Below, in pieces: positions 1 to 8,295 of a stretch of 64,000 bases of DNA. This stretch comes from CAWCUU01 sp963798855. GTDB lineage: Bacteria; Gemmatimonadota; Gemmatimonadetes; Longimicrobiales; RSA9. A program made the position numbers and the translations under genes. Under the pieces are notes generated by a model. That model was given only the letters and a program-made list of their open reading frames with translations, was not told the DNA's origin and did not search any database. Numbering within the stretch: the first letter of the stretch is position 1; each line of letters starts with the position of its first letter. The DNA is taken from NCBI GenBank assembly GCA_963798855.1, contig CAWCUU010000001.1:310001-374000 (forward strand), given 5' to 3'.

Positions 1-1162
1 AGAGCAACCCCGTCAGGAGCGACGCCCCGAGCGCGAAGAGCAACACCTGCGAGTCCGGCCGGATCTCCGTCGATCGCGGCAGCAGCCCTCCCGATCCCGC
101 GACCAGCAGATCCACGCCCCAGACCGCCAGCCCGAGCCCGAGAAGGCCGCCGCCCAGGCCGAGCACCAGGTTCTCGACCAGGAACTGCCGGAGCAGACGG
201 CCCGGTCCAGCGCCCAGCGCCGAGCGCACCGCGATCTCCTGCCTTCGCCCGGTGCCTCGCGCCAGGACCAGATTCGCGACGTTCGCGCACGCGATCAGCA
301 GGATCAGCGTCGTCGCCGCGAGAAGGACCCAGAGCGGCGTGCGAACGTCGCCCACCATCGTGTCCCGCAGCGGACGCACCGTGGCCGCGGTCAGCTCGTC
401 GTTCGTGTCCGGGTGGTCCTCCGACAGGGCGCTCGCCACGCCCGACAGCTCCGTCTGCGCCTGCTCGACGCTCACGCCCGGCTTCATCCGCCCCACCGCG
501 TCGAGGAAGCGCACCGCGCGGATCTGGAGCGGGATCGACGACTGCGGGATCGTGCTAAGGAACATCCACATCTCGATGTCGGCGGAGGGGAACCCGAAGG
601 AGGGGGGCATCACGCCGACCACCGTGTACGGCGCGCCTTCCAGCAGGATCGGCGAACCGACCACCTGTCGGTCGGCGCCGAAGCGCGTCCGCCACGCCGC
701 GTCGCTCAGCACGATGACGTGGTTGTCTGCCTTCTCCTCCGAGCGCAGCAGCGTTCGGCCGACCTCGGCCGATACGCCCAGCGTCTCGAAGAAGCCCGCC
801 GACACATATGCCGTCGACAGCTCCTGCGCCTGGCCACGGCCCGTCAGCACCGCGTCCGACGGAACCGTGCTGTACAGCCCCAACGACTCGAGTGAGCGCG
901 TGCGCGCCGCCCAGTCCTCGAAGTCTGGCACCGAGAAGCCCCGCCGGGCCTCACCGCTGCTCGGCGCGGTCGGCCAGACGCGCACCAGCCGCTCCGCCTG
1001 CGGGTACGGCAGCGGCCGGAGCAACACCCCCCGTACGACCGTGAAGATCGCGGTCGTGCCGCCGATGCCCAATGCCAGCGTCAGCGCTGCGACCGTGGTG
1101 AAGCCGCGCGCCCGCACGAGCTGACGTACCGCCTGTCGGAGGTCCTGGAGGAGTGTGTCCAT
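1..1162 (-). CDS. ADOP-family ABC transporter permease, 3' end outside the window
   Basis: Reading leftwards from ATG 1162-1160, the protein begins MDTLLQDLRQAVRQL and continues with a first transmembrane helix (TLALGIGGTTAIFTVV) and the family segment LLRPLPYPQAERLVRVW. This is the N-terminus of the MacB/FtsX-like duplicated permeases common in Acidobacteriota and Gemmatimonadota (ADOP), usually about 800 residues. Only 387 codons lie inside the window and no stop is reached. Such permeases are believed to move peptides or antimicrobials, or to serve in envelope processes, with a separate ATPase. A complete relative lies at 44249-46657. The reading frame is open throughout; the long open frame on the opposite strand is its shadow. 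Confidence 0.85.
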   Translation of the reverse strand, partial: MDTLLQDLRQAVRQLVRARGFTTVAALTLALGIGGTTAIFTVVRGVLLRPLPYPQAERLVRVWPTAPSSGEARRGFSVPDFEDWAARTRSLESLGLYSTVPSDAVLTGRGQAQELSTAYVSAGFFETLGVSAEVGRTLLRSEEKADNHVIVLSDAAWRTRFGADRQVVGSPILLEGAPYTVVGVMPPSFGFPSADIEMWMFLSTIPQSSIPLQIRAVRFLDAVGRMKPGVSVEQAQTELSGVASALSEDHPDTNDELTAATVRPLRDTMVGDVRTPLWVLLAATTLILLIACANVANLVLARGTGRRQEIAVRSALGAGPGRLLRQFLVENLVLGLGGGLLGLGLAVWGVDLLVAGSGGLLPRSTEIRPDSQVLLFALGASLLTGLL

Positions 1163-1496
1163 CGTGCCGTCCCGGCGAGGGTATGGTGGCGCCGGCACCG
1201 CACCCGCCGGCGCCGTCGACGAGCCCCCAGCGGGGCAACGCCCGTGCCCTCGCGGGAATGCACATCGAAACCGTTGCCGCACATGGCGTTGCCGTGCGCC
1301 GTCGGTGACCGCCACCGGGACGTCGACGTTCGCTGCCGGGACGCGGCATCCCGCAGGCGGACGACCCGAAGTGCGGTCGCTCGAAACTCGGCCCCCCGAG
1401 CTTCCGCTCCGCGTGGGCGGGGCGGACGGATCCGCTAGGCCGTATCTTGGGGCTAGGCACAATTCGCGATGATCGAGACAGCCCCTTTCCCGGCTG
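1163..1496. other. intergenic region between divergent genes, with a hairpin
   Basis: No gene is visible in these 334 bases, which lie upstream of both the permease and the secreted protein at 1503. A 9-bp perfect inverted repeat (GGCGCCGGC at 1188-1196, GCCGGCGCC at 1206-1214, 9-nt loop) would lie in the permease leader about 25 bases before its start. A -10-like TATCTT is at 1443-1448, but no matching -35 is evident. Confidence 0.4.
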
Positions 1497-1502
1497 GTGA
1501 CG

Positions 1503-2027
1503 ATGCCGCTGCTCCGACTGGCCGCACTGTCGGTCGCTCTCCTGGGTATCCTGCCCGGAATGGCTTCTCCACAGGGCGGATCCGCGCCCCCCGAAGTCCG
1601 GAGGCTCCAGTTCTACGTCGGGAGTTGGAGCGAAGACGGACGGATGCGCGGCGATCCGGCCAACGACTTCGGGGCGATTGCGGGCGAGGAGACCTGCCGG
1701 TGGGCTGCCGGAGGGTACGCGGTGATCTGCGAGGAGTCGACCGCGGGAGCGGGCGGTGGCTGGGAAGGAGTGTACATTCTCAGCTACGACGCCACGGCTG
1801 GCCGGTACCGTGTGTACGGCATCGAGAAGCCCGGAACCACCATCCAGGCGGCCGGTCGGATCGAGGGGGATCGCTGGATCTGGGAGACGGATCCGGCGCC
1901 GGACGGCTCACGGGTCCGCTACACGTTCGCGCCGGCCGCCGGGAGTGACCGCACCATGATCGTCGCCCTCGGCACGGGCGAGGGCTGGTCCCCGATCGTC
2001 GAGATCAGGTACACGCGGCGGAAATGA
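1503..2027 (+). CDS. secreted protein of unknown function, lipocalin/DUF1579-like
   Basis: The protein has about 174 residues. An N-terminal hydrophobic signal peptide (LLRLAALSVALLGILPGMA) is followed by a single domain opening with LQFYVGSWSEDGRM. That is the type of LxxxVGxW start seen in DUF1579-like and lipocalin-like beta-barrel proteins. The rest is rich in short strands with Gly, Trp and Tyr, fitting a small beta barrel. A GTG two codons upstream (1497) is an alternative start. The next gene begins 31 bases after the stop, so the two may be cotranscribed. Function is not known; family assignment is by appearance only. Confidence 0.6.
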   Translation: MPLLRLAALSVALLGILPGMASPQGGSAPPEVRRLQFYVGSWSEDGRMRGDPANDFGAIAGEETCRWAAGGYAVICEESTAGAGGGWEGVYILSYDATAGRYRVYGIEKPGTTIQAAGRIEGDRWIWETDPAPDGSRVRYTFAPAAGSDRTMIVALGTGEGWSPIVEIRYTRRK

Positions 2028-2058
2028 TTCCCCGAACGCACGACGGAGGTCCGATACC

Positions 2059-2604
2059 ATGTCGCGAGCCAGCCGCTTTCGTTCGCTCGTCCTCGGCGCA
2101 GCCTTTCTCGTGGCGGTTGGTGCGTGCGGCGGCGCTCCCTCGAGCGAAGATGTCGCCCCGCGCGAAAGCGCTGCCGAGGATACCGGTTTCGCCGCCATGC
2201 AGGAGCGCGGTCGCGTCGTGATGGGCGTGGACCAGTACCGCTCCACCCACCACTTCGACGCTCTCGCCGACGGCGGCCGCATCGTCCTGCTGAGCGACAC
2301 GGACGACAGCACGGATGTGGCGGCCATCAGGGTGCACCTTCGCGAGATCGCCGACGCCTTCCGGCGAGGCGACTTCACGAACCCGTCGCTGGTCCATATG
2401 GGCACCGTCCCGGGCACTCCTGTCATGACCGCGAAGGCGAAGCTCATCGCATACGAGTTCAGCGAACGCCCGCGCGGAGGGGAGGTCCGCATCCGAACGA
2501 CGGATCCGGAGGCGGTGAGCGCCATCCACCAGTTCCTCGCCTTCCAGCGCGATGCACACCACGCGCACGAGCACGACGCTGGCGCGACTCCGCCCCCCGG
2601 CTGA
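2059..2604 (+). CDS. putative lipoprotein of unknown function
   Basis: A 181-residue protein with a lipoprotein signal: RSLVLGAAFLVAVGACGG, with the lipobox VGAC placing the acylated Cys near residue 23. The mature part contains VVMGVDQYRSTHHFDAL and a C-terminal His-rich segment (RDAHHAHEHDA). This pattern occurs in a family of small exported proteins that databases sometimes mislabel as aspartate carbamoyltransferase. No ATCase motif is present, so that label should not be carried over. The His cluster suggests metal binding, which is inference only. The start ATG follows CGGAGGTCCG, a good ribosome binding site. Confidence 0.65.
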   Translation: MSRASRFRSLVLGAAFLVAVGACGGAPSSEDVAPRESAAEDTGFAAMQERGRVVMGVDQYRSTHHFDALADGGRIVLLSDTDDSTDVAAIRVHLREIADAFRRGDFTNPSLVHMGTVPGTPVMTAKAKLIAYEFSERPRGGEVRIRTTDPEAVSAIHQFLAFQRDAHHAHEHDAGATPPPG

Positions 2605-2656
2605 ACTGGCGTGCAGCCGGGTTCCGGTCGGCTCCCCCGGCTCGGTCCGCCGGGCC

Positions 2657-3277
2657 TCAGGAAGCGCGGCGATCGGCCGCGGACGCCGCTTCGACGTGGA
2701 GGTCCCTCCACCTTCGCCCGTTGGCGATCATCGACACGTTGCTCCGGCTCGTGTCGAATGCCTGCGCGATCGTCCGGTAGTGCCCGGTCCCCAACGCCGT
2801 GGCGAGACGCCTCAGGATCTGGACCTCCCGGCTGCTGAGCTTCGCCAAATGACAGCGCTCGCCGGCGCCGACCCGCTTCGCCGGCAGCGGCTCCGGCCCT
2901 CGCCCACCCGCGCTCTCCGCAACCTCGCGTCGCGACACGCGGCGACCAATGCGGGAGACCGCCGTAGCCGAGATGCGATACTCGTGCGCAATGTCGCTCA
3001 ACCGATCCCGCCCCTCGTCGTAGCGCCGGCGGATGTCCCGGATCGCGTCCACGCCGAGCCGCGTCGCGGAGGACCGCTCCGGTCGAGCGACCGCTCCCCG
3101 GATCGCCTTCCAGGTCCGGCCGTGCACCGCGTTCGCGACGCAGGTATGCGAGACCTGCATCAGCAGCGCCAGCTGCTGGTAGGTCGCCCCCGACCTGAAC
3201 AGCCGTCGCATCCTGACTACCTTCGCCGGTGACAGCTTCTTCACCGAGAACCTCCCCGCGAGTGCGTCCGTACTCAT
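2657..3277 (-). CDS. protein with three helix-turn-helix-like repeats
   Basis: About 206 residues, basic. Three segments share one layout: KLSPAKVVRMRRLF...VSHTCVANAVHGRTWK (near residues 14-60), LGVDAIRDIRRRY...ISATAVSRIGRR (72-116), and KLSSREVQILRRL...DTSRSNVSMIANGRRWR (145-192). Each reads as an AxxxxVSxxxVxxIxxGxxW type helix-turn-helix, like the DNA-reading domains of some phage HNH endonucleases and transposon regulators, but no nuclease motif is present. ATG 3277 is chosen because the upstream GTG (3361) lies inside the terminator hairpin of the preceding gene. It probably binds DNA; the target is unknown. Confidence 0.65.
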   Translation of the reverse strand: MSTDALAGRFSVKKLSPAKVVRMRRLFRSGATYQQLALLMQVSHTCVANAVHGRTWKAIRGAVARPERSSATRLGVDAIRDIRRRYDEGRDRLSDIAHEYRISATAVSRIGRRVSRREVAESAGGRGPEPLPAKRVGAGERCHLAKLSSREVQILRRLATALGTGHYRTIAQAFDTSRSNVSMIANGRRWRDLHVEAASAADRRAS

Positions 3278-3336
3278 AGGAGGCAATGCTCTACACGGGT
3301 AACCCGGTTCCCGAGCGCCCGCGTCGGGCACGAAAG

Positions 3337-3368
3337 GAGCCCCGCGGCCTGGAGCGGCCACGGGGCTC
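3337..3368 (-). terminator. rho-independent terminator of the SYLF lipoprotein gene
   Basis: A 13-bp inverted repeat with one mismatch (arms 3337-3349 and 3356-3368, 6-nt loop). On the minus strand it is followed by CTCCTTTCG. It lies 72 bases beyond the stop of the gene at 3440-4159. Confidence 0.7.
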
Positions 3369-3439
3369 GTGGTTCGAGGATCCTGGGGGTCCGTCCGTGG
3401 GCTACTGCCCCGGACTCCCTCCCGACATCGTTGCCCGTG

Positions 3440-4159
3440 TCACTGGGTCTGTGGCGCCGTGGCCTGGCCGCTCAGGATCTCCTCTGGCGTGACGTCGCGT
3501 CCGTAATAGGCGCGCGTCTCTTCCTCGTCGAAGTTGATGTCCGATGCGCCCAGCGAGGCGCCGGCGAAGGCGCCCTCGGTGTCGGACCACATCAGGACGT
3601 CGCCCTTGCCCCAGGACGCCTCGGATTTGCCGGACGCGTCGATGATCGTCAGGCCGCTGTTCGCGTCGAGCGAGAACTGCTGCGTGCCCTTGAAGTTGTT
3701 CAGCGCCTTGTCGGTCAGCAGCACCATCGCGAGCTGGCCACCCTCGCCGCCGGCCTGGGCGCCGACGCTGATCCCGCCAATGTCATAGAAGGAGGGCGAG
3801 CTCCAGCCGCCATCCTGCCGTGCGAGAAGGACGCCCTCGCCCCCGTGCACGCCGACCACCGCCGCACCCTTCCAGAAGTCGGGAACGATCAGCACCGCAG
3901 CCGCCTTGTCCAGCAGCTGCGCCATGTTCGCGTCGTTGCGCATGTCCTGTAGCGTGTTCTGCGCCTCGCTCTCCAGCTGCCTCGCCTCGGCGGCATTGTC
4001 CTCATCGGTCTGTGGCGCCGGCGCGGCCTGATCCGTTGTGGGCGCAGCCTGCTCGGTGGACGGCTCTGCCGCCTCCTGGGTTGCCTGATCCCGGCTCTCG
4101 CACGCGCCGACGGCGGCGATCGCGAGTCCGATTGATAACAAAGTCGTTGCTCTTCTCAT
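3440..4159 (-). CDS. SYLF (YSC84-type) domain lipoprotein
   Basis: The mature start is set by a lipobox: LLSIGLAIAAVGAC, Cys near residue 20. An acidic, Gln/Pro/Ala-rich linker follows (to about residue 65), then a SYLF domain of about 170 residues with typical segments AAAVLIVPDFWKGAAVVG, GVLLARQDGGWSSPSFYDI and GGISVGAQAGGEGG. SYLF domains bind lipids, and in bacteria such proteins sit at the outer membrane or periplasm. A GTG at 4216 gives a longer frame, but ATG at about 4159 starts directly at the signal peptide. A strong hairpin downstream ends the transcript. The gene appears to stand alone. Confidence 0.88.
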   Translation of the reverse strand: MRRATTLLSIGLAIAAVGACESRDQATQEAAEPSTEQAAPTTDQAAPAPQTDEDNAAEARQLESEAQNTLQDMRNDANMAQLLDKAAAVLIVPDFWKGAAVVGVHGGEGVLLARQDGGWSSPSFYDIGGISVGAQAGGEGGQLAMVLLTDKALNNFKGTQQFSLDANSGLTIIDASGKSEASWGKGDVLMWSDTEGAFAGASLGASDINFDEEETRAYYGRDVTPEEILSGQATAPQTQ

Positions 4160-4436
4160 CTTCAAACCCCTCGAAGTGAGTGTCGCCATTTCGCTGTCGA
4201 CCTGGGGAGGGTGCACGTGCCATGCCGTCGAGGGCTGACAGGAGTCGAAATGGTGATCGTCGCGTTGGAAGCTCAGCTTCTGAGGCGGGCGAAGTCGCGC
4301 AGCGCGCCGCTGGGGCGGCCGTCGCCAGGGCGGCGCCGCGCCCGGGGCGAATCCATCGCGCTATATTGAGGCACCGCACGCTCGGGACTTGAACTCGGTG
4401 CTGCCCGCGACCCGAGCGCCCACTCTGTTCTCCCAT

Positions 4437-5348
4437 ATGACGGACCGACCGATCGTCTCCGTGATCCTGCCCACGTGGAACCGCCTCGGCATGCTCCGGG
4501 AGGCGGTGAGTTCCGTGGAGCAGCAAAGCGAGCGTCGCTGGGAATTGCTGATCGTGGACGATGGCTCGAGCGACGGCACCGCGGAGTGGGTGCGGTCGCT
4601 CGAGGATCCACGGATCCGGCTGCTCCCCGGCGCACGTTCGGGCAGGCCGGGCGTGGTGAGGAACCGGGGTCTCCGCAACACGCGCGGGCGATGGGTCGCC
4701 TTCCTGGATTCCGATGATCGCTGGCGTCACGACAAGCTGCGCCGGCAGCTCGAAGCCCACTCGGCTCGGCCCGATGCGCGGTGGAGCTACACCGGCCGGA
4801 GCCTCATTGATGCCCAGGGCCAGCCGCTCGACGAGGACGGGTTCAAGCCCTGGACGGCCCGGGCCGGCTGGATCTATGAGGATCTGCTGATGCACGACGC
4901 GATGGTCTCCCTGCCTACCGTCGTCGTGGATCGGGAGCTGCTCGAGGAGGTCGGAGGATTCGATGAGGGGCTGCCCCTCTCCGAAGACTACGAGCTCTGG
5001 CTCCGCCTGGCCCGCGCCTCCCCCGCGCTGGCCGTGGATGCGCCGCTGACCGAGATCCGTCATCATCGGACGAGCACCACGTACGACAATATCGAGGTCA
5101 ACGCCTCGTTCGCCGAGATCTATCGCAGGCTCGCCCGCTCCGACCCCTCGCGGTCCGTCCGGCGGACCTGCCGCCGCCAGGAGGTCTTCTACCTCGGCTG
5201 GCTCGCCCGCCAGCTCCGACGCAGGGGGCGTCGGAGGGAGGCGGTCCGCACCGCCCTTAGGGCCGTTCGCGCCCGCGCCCACGATCCCCGTGCCTGGGCG
5301 ACGCTCCTGCGGTCCGCCCTGGGCAGCTCGGGCGGAAACCGGCCGTGA
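4437..5348 (+). CDS. glycosyltransferase family 2
   Basis: About 303 residues from ATG 4437 (a TTG at 4389 would add 16 residues without conserved content). It has a GT-A fold N-terminus: VSVILPTWNRLGMLREAV, then LLIVDDGSSDGTAEWV with the nucleotide-binding acidic pair, and VAFLDSDDRW, the DxD motif for metal and the nucleotide sugar. The later VGGFDEGLPLSEDYELWLRL contains the ED(Y/W)xLxxR catalytic/acceptor motif usual in family 2. The C-terminus is basic and helical (RRRGRRREAV). It would transfer a sugar from a nucleotide donor to a polysaccharide or lipid acceptor at the membrane. No other polysaccharide genes adjoin it, so the product cannot be named. Confidence 0.9.
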   Translation: MTDRPIVSVILPTWNRLGMLREAVSSVEQQSERRWELLIVDDGSSDGTAEWVRSLEDPRIRLLPGARSGRPGVVRNRGLRNTRGRWVAFLDSDDRWRHDKLRRQLEAHSARPDARWSYTGRSLIDAQGQPLDEDGFKPWTARAGWIYEDLLMHDAMVSLPTVVVDRELLEEVGGFDEGLPLSEDYELWLRLARASPALAVDAPLTEIRHHRTSTTYDNIEVNASFAEIYRRLARSDPSRSVRRTCRRQEVFYLGWLARQLRRRGRRREAVRTALRAVRARAHDPRAWATLLRSALGSSGGNRP

Positions 5349-5383
5349 TCGTGCTACCAGGCCCGGAGTTCGGCTCCTGGCGC

Positions 5384-5749
5384 TCAATCTCTCAGGATTC
5401 GGCCGAGGCCCGCCCCCGGGCGGAGCTTCACCGGCGTGAGCGCCATCACCATTTCGGCCTCGTATCGGTGCCGACTGGCCCGACCAGCGTCGACGACGAG
5501 CGGGAGCAGACTCTCCGCGCGGATCCGGCGCGCGTCGATCCGCACGATCGCCGTCGCGCTGGTCAGATCGACCTGCGCGGACAGCACTCCGTCGGCCGAT
5601 ACGAGTCCGTTGTGGACGCGGTTGGCGCAGTTCACGCACCCCATTCCGGCGACTCGCAGGACCACTACATCCAGGCGCTCGACGTTCTCGGGCTCGTTCG
5701 CACCGATCTTCTCGACATGGCAGCCGCAGCTGCCGTTCGTATCGCTCAT
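5384..5749 (-). CDS. HMA-domain heavy-metal-binding protein
   Basis: About 121 residues. ATG 5749 is chosen because GAGGAG lies 6 bases before it and the metal-box promoter lies just upstream. An N-terminal Cys/His segment (SDTNGSCGCHVEK) is followed by an HMA ferredoxin-like fold (about residues 28-100) with the metal site GMGCVNCANRVHNGL, the GMxCxxC motif of copper chaperones and of P-type ATPase N-domains, then DGVLSAQVDLTSATAIV. It probably carries Cu(I) in the cytoplasm, perhaps to CopA at 10584. It is divergent from the methyltransferase gene, and each has its own copy of the regulatory box. Confidence 0.85.
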   Translation of the reverse strand: MSDTNGSCGCHVEKIGANEPENVERLDVVVLRVAGMGCVNCANRVHNGLVSADGVLSAQVDLTSATAIVRIDARRIRAESLLPLVVDAGRASRHRYEAEMVMALTPVKLRPGAGLGRILRD

Positions 5750-5798
5750 GGCCACTCCTCGGTGCAGGCTCTGGGCGGCTCGTTGCACGGCTCGGGTC

Positions 5799-5842
5799 AG
5801 GATAAGCGTAGCCGGATGAAGGTGGAGTGAATTGCGGATGAA
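5799..5842 (-). promoter_or_regulatory. metal-regulon promoter box 1 (HMA gene)
   Basis: On the minus strand: TTCAT (5842-5838), TTCAC (5831-5827) and TTCAT (5820-5816), each 11 bp from the next. A -10 element TATCCT (5804-5799) starts 16 bp after the start of the last repeat. Predicted transcription start is near 5792, 43 bases before the HMA start codon. Confidence 0.85.
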
Positions 5843-5886
5843 GCGTCGTTCACCGCCCTCGCCACACCGGAAAAGATGAGCGGGTC

Positions 5887-5930
5887 CTCATCACGATCTC
5901 ACCACCGCTTCACGGTGCCGGCACCATCAT
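5887..5930 (+). promoter_or_regulatory. metal-regulon promoter box 2 (methyltransferase gene)
   Basis: CTCAT (5887), CTCAC (5898) and TTCAC (5909), each 11 bp apart, then a weak -10 CATCAT (5925-5930) at the standard 16-bp distance. It is the weakest-matching copy, but is back to back with box 1. Confidence 0.75.
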
Positions 5931-5963
5931 CGTAGGCATGGACCGAGCAGGAGGGAGCACGGC

Positions 5964-6617
5964 ATGCACACGATCGATGAGGTTCGCAGGATCTACTCCC
6001 GCACGGCGGCGCGATACGATCGGCTCGTGCGGATCTTCCCGCTGTTCGGCGTGCGGCTCCGGCGGTATCGGCGGGAGGCGGTGGCGGCGCTCGGGCTGAC
6101 GGCTGGCGACACCGTGGTGGAGCTCGGTTGTGGCACCGGCCTGAACTTCCCGCTGCTCCGGGACGCGGTGGGTGAGGCTGGACGAGTCCTCGGCGTCGAT
6201 CTCACGCCGCAGATGCTGGATCGCGCACGCGAGCGCACGGAGCGACACGGCTGGCGGAACGTCGAGCTCGTGCGCTGCGATGTCGCCGATTACGAGTTTC
6301 CCCGGCGCGTGAGCGGCGTCATCTCGACGTTCGCGCTGACGCTATCGCCGGCATACGATCGCGTGATCGAACGTGCGGCCGCGGCGCTGGTACCGGGGGG
6401 CCGGCTCGTGCTGCTCGACCTGAAGCCCCCCGACTCCTGGCCGCAGTGGCTGGTGCGCTTCGTCGCCTGGCTCAACCGGCCATTCGCCGTAACCGTGGAT
6501 CTGGGCGAGCGACACCCCTGGGAATCGGTGCGGCTGTACCTGCGGGAGGTCGAGTGGGTGGAGCACTACGGGGGTGCGATCTACCTCAGCGTCGGCGAGC
6601 GGCCGGTGTCGGGCTGA
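5964..6617 (+). CDS. class I SAM-dependent methyltransferase
   Basis: 217 residues with a strong ribosome site (GGAGGGAG) before the ATG. It has a Rossmann methyltransferase fold: motif I VVELGCGTGLNFPLL (near residues 50-64), motif II acidic end VLGVDLTPQML, motif III RCDVADYEF, and LVPGGRLVLLDLKPP. The opening YSRTAARYDRL and overall length resemble UbiE/Coq5-type and phospholipid N-methyltransferases, so the substrate may be a lipid or quinone. The substrate cannot be read from sequence. It carries its own metal-regulon box, so a role in the metal response is inferred from context alone. Confidence 0.85.
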   Translation: MHTIDEVRRIYSRTAARYDRLVRIFPLFGVRLRRYRREAVAALGLTAGDTVVELGCGTGLNFPLLRDAVGEAGRVLGVDLTPQMLDRARERTERHGWRNVELVRCDVADYEFPRRVSGVISTFALTLSPAYDRVIERAAAALVPGGRLVLLDLKPPDSWPQWLVRFVAWLNRPFAVTVDLGERHPWESVRLYLREVEWVEHYGGAIYLSVGERPVSG

Positions 6618-6695
6618 GCGGCGAGCCTTGGCGCCAGGGCGGCGAAACGACGACCTCCAGTAGCCGAGCCGCGGCCGCCCGCGTCTGAAGCCGCG

Positions 6696-6739
6696 TTCAT
6701 TCGCGTTTAACCCGGTCTTCACGGCAGGTCTCCTACCTT
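6696..6739 (+). promoter_or_regulatory. metal-regulon promoter box 3 (rnfE-rnfA operon)
   Basis: TTCAT (6696), TTAAC (6707) and TTCAC (6718), 11 bp apart, with -10 TACCTT (6734-6739). The predicted transcription start near 6746 lies after the TTG at 6738, excluding that longer start for the next gene. Confidence 0.85.
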
Positions 6740-6803
6740 GGTACGAGCACGGCGGTGCCGGGACGAGATCTCGGCCCGCGCCGACCTTCAGCCCGAGTGG
6801 TGC

Positions 6804-7529
6804 ATGAGCGCTCACGGCAGCGGCGCCGACGCGGCCCGCATGGCCTGCCATTCCAACGTTAGCTCGCCGGTGCGAAGGAGCACGCCGGTACAGGATCTCA
6901 CGCGCGGCCTCTGGCGCGAGAATCCGGTGCTGGTCCAGATGCTCGGATTGTGCCCGACGCTGGCGGTGACGAACACGCTGGTGAACGGCATCGCAATGTC
7001 GCTCGCGACCTCGTTCGTGCTCATCGCCTCGAGCATTCTGGTTTCGAGCTTCCGCAAGATGATACCTCACGCGGTGCGCATCACGACCTACGTACTGATC
7101 ATCGCGACGTTCGTCACGGTGGCGGACATCTTCATGGAGGCGATGGTGCCGGATGTCGAGAAGGCCCTCGGTCCCTTCGTGTTCCTGATCGTCGTGAACT
7201 GCATCATCCTCGGGCGCCAGGAGGCCTTCTCCTCCCGGAACACGGTAGGCCGCTCGTTCCTGGACGCGGTGGGCACGGGCGCCGGCTTCACCCTGGCGCT
7301 GGTGCTCATGGGCACGTTCCGCGAGCTGATCGGCTCCGGCTCACTTCTGGGCTACGACGTCTTCGGCCCGCATTACGAGCCGTGGGTGATCTTCGTGCTT
7401 CCACCCGGCGGGTTCCTGACGCTCGGCTTCATTCTCCTGGGAATCAACGGATGGAAGCAGCGTCGTGAGCCGGCGCCCGTGCACGAGCGCTACATGATCG
7501 AACGCCTGGAGAAGGTGGGGGCGGCATGA
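6804..7529 (+). CDS. rsxE: RnfE/NqrD-like integral membrane subunit
   Basis: About 241 residues with six predicted membrane helices. The family core starts at GLWRENPVLVQMLGLCPTLA. The two cysteines that in Rnf/NQR complexes hold the intramembrane iron-sulfur centre are kept: LGLCP (Cys50 from the chosen start) and VVNCIILG (Cys133). A start at 6804 is used because the promoter lies just upstream; ATG 6840 is also possible. In Rnf and Na+-NQR this subunit pairs with RnfA/NqrE and electrons pass between ferredoxin or NADH and quinone or NAD. Here rnfB, C, D and G are absent nearby, so the pair stands alone under a metal-type promoter. The product is certain as to family, but its role here is open. 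Confidence 0.88.
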   Translation: MSAHGSGADAARMACHSNVSSPVRRSTPVQDLTRGLWRENPVLVQMLGLCPTLAVTNTLVNGIAMSLATSFVLIASSILVSSFRKMIPHAVRITTYVLIIATFVTVADIFMEAMVPDVEKALGPFVFLIVVNCIILGRQEAFSSRNTVGRSFLDAVGTGAGFTLALVLMGTFRELIGSGSLLGYDVFGPHYEPWVIFVLPPGGFLTLGFILLGINGWKQRREPAPVHERYMIERLEKVGAA

Positions 7530-8101
7530 CGCTCGTTTGGATCTTCATCTCGGCCATGCTGGTGAACAACTTCACCCTGGTCTACTTCCTGGGAATCTGC
7601 CCCTTCCTGGGCGTGTCCGGCCGCATCTCCACGGCGCTTCGGATGGGCGCGGCCAACATCTTCGTGCTGCTGGTCACGTCCGTCTGCGTGTGGCTGCTCG
7701 ACAGCTTCGTGCTCCAGGCCGCGCCGTTCCTGGAGCTGATCAGCTTCGTGGTTGTCATCGCCTCCGTCGTGCAGATCGTGGAGATGGTGGTGAAGAAGGT
7801 GAGCCCGAAGCTGTTCCGGGAGCTGGGCATCTTCCTGCCGCTCATCACGACGAACTGCGCGATCCTGGGGTTCGCGATCTTCCAGACGAACCGCGGCTAC
7901 GGCTTCTGGGAGGGGATCGCCTTCGCACTGGGGGCCGGCGCCGGGCTGACGCTGGCGCTGGTGCTCATGGCCTCGATCCGCGAGGAGGCCGAGCTCGCGC
8001 CGGTGCCGCGCATCGCGCGGGGCATGGCGTTCAACCTCATCATCGCCGGTATCCTGTCCATCGCGTTCATGGGGTTCGCCGGACTGATGAGCGCCGCATG
8101 A
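7526..8101 (+). CDS. rsxA: RnfA/NqrE-like integral membrane subunit
   Basis: 191 residues, six membrane helices, overlapping the rnfE-like stop by 4 bases. Signature segments are SAMLVNNFTLVYFLGICPFLG (first Cys25) and LPLITTNCAILGFA (second Cys111). These are the two cysteines that, with the pair in RnfE/NqrD, ligate the intramembrane FeS cluster. GLTLALVLMASIREEAEL near the C-terminus mirrors the same segment in its partner, reflecting the inverted-topology paralogy of the two subunits. Length matches the family. The next gene overlaps it by ATGA, so the module is translationally coupled. Confidence 0.9.
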   Translation: MTLVWIFISAMLVNNFTLVYFLGICPFLGVSGRISTALRMGAANIFVLLVTSVCVWLLDSFVLQAAPFLELISFVVVIASVVQIVEMVVKKVSPKLFRELGIFLPLITTNCAILGFAIFQTNRGYGFWEGIAFALGAGAGLTLALVLMASIREEAELAPVPRIARGMAFNLIIAGILSIAFMGFAGLMSAA

Positions 8102-8295
8102 CGACGATTCTGGCCCTGCTCGGCTTCGCGGCGCTCTTTGCGCTGGCCGGCTTCTTCGCGCTTCACGCGGATCACGCGGCGGCGCGTGGCTGCGGCGCGT
8201 GCGAGCAGCCGAGCAATGCGTGCGGGAGCTGTCCGCTGGCGCCGACCGCTTCTGCCGACGACGGAGACGTCCCATCCAGGCGGGGTGGAGCATGA
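8098..8295 (+). CDS. small Cys-rich membrane protein, NqrM-like
   Basis: 65 residues, overlapping the RnfA stop (ATGA) and the next start (ATGA). One membrane helix (ILALLGFAALFALAGFFAL) is followed by a short tail with four cysteines in the pattern GCGACEQPSNACGSC. That layout, one helix then four Cys, is the layout of NqrM, the factor needed for maturation of Na+-NQR and thought to help build the NqrD-NqrE iron centre. Sequence identity cannot be judged by eye, so the assignment rests on layout and on position directly after the RnfE/RnfA pair. A generic metal-binding tail protein is the alternative. Confidence 0.6.
   Translation: MTTILALLGFAALFALAGFFALHADHAAARGCGACEQPSNACGSCPLAPTASADDGDVPSRRGGA

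Noticed and set aside
2059..2604. Naming this protein aspartate carbamoyltransferase, as some related entries do.
   Set aside because: It is an exported lipoprotein of 181 residues without carbamoyl-phosphate or aspartate binding motifs.
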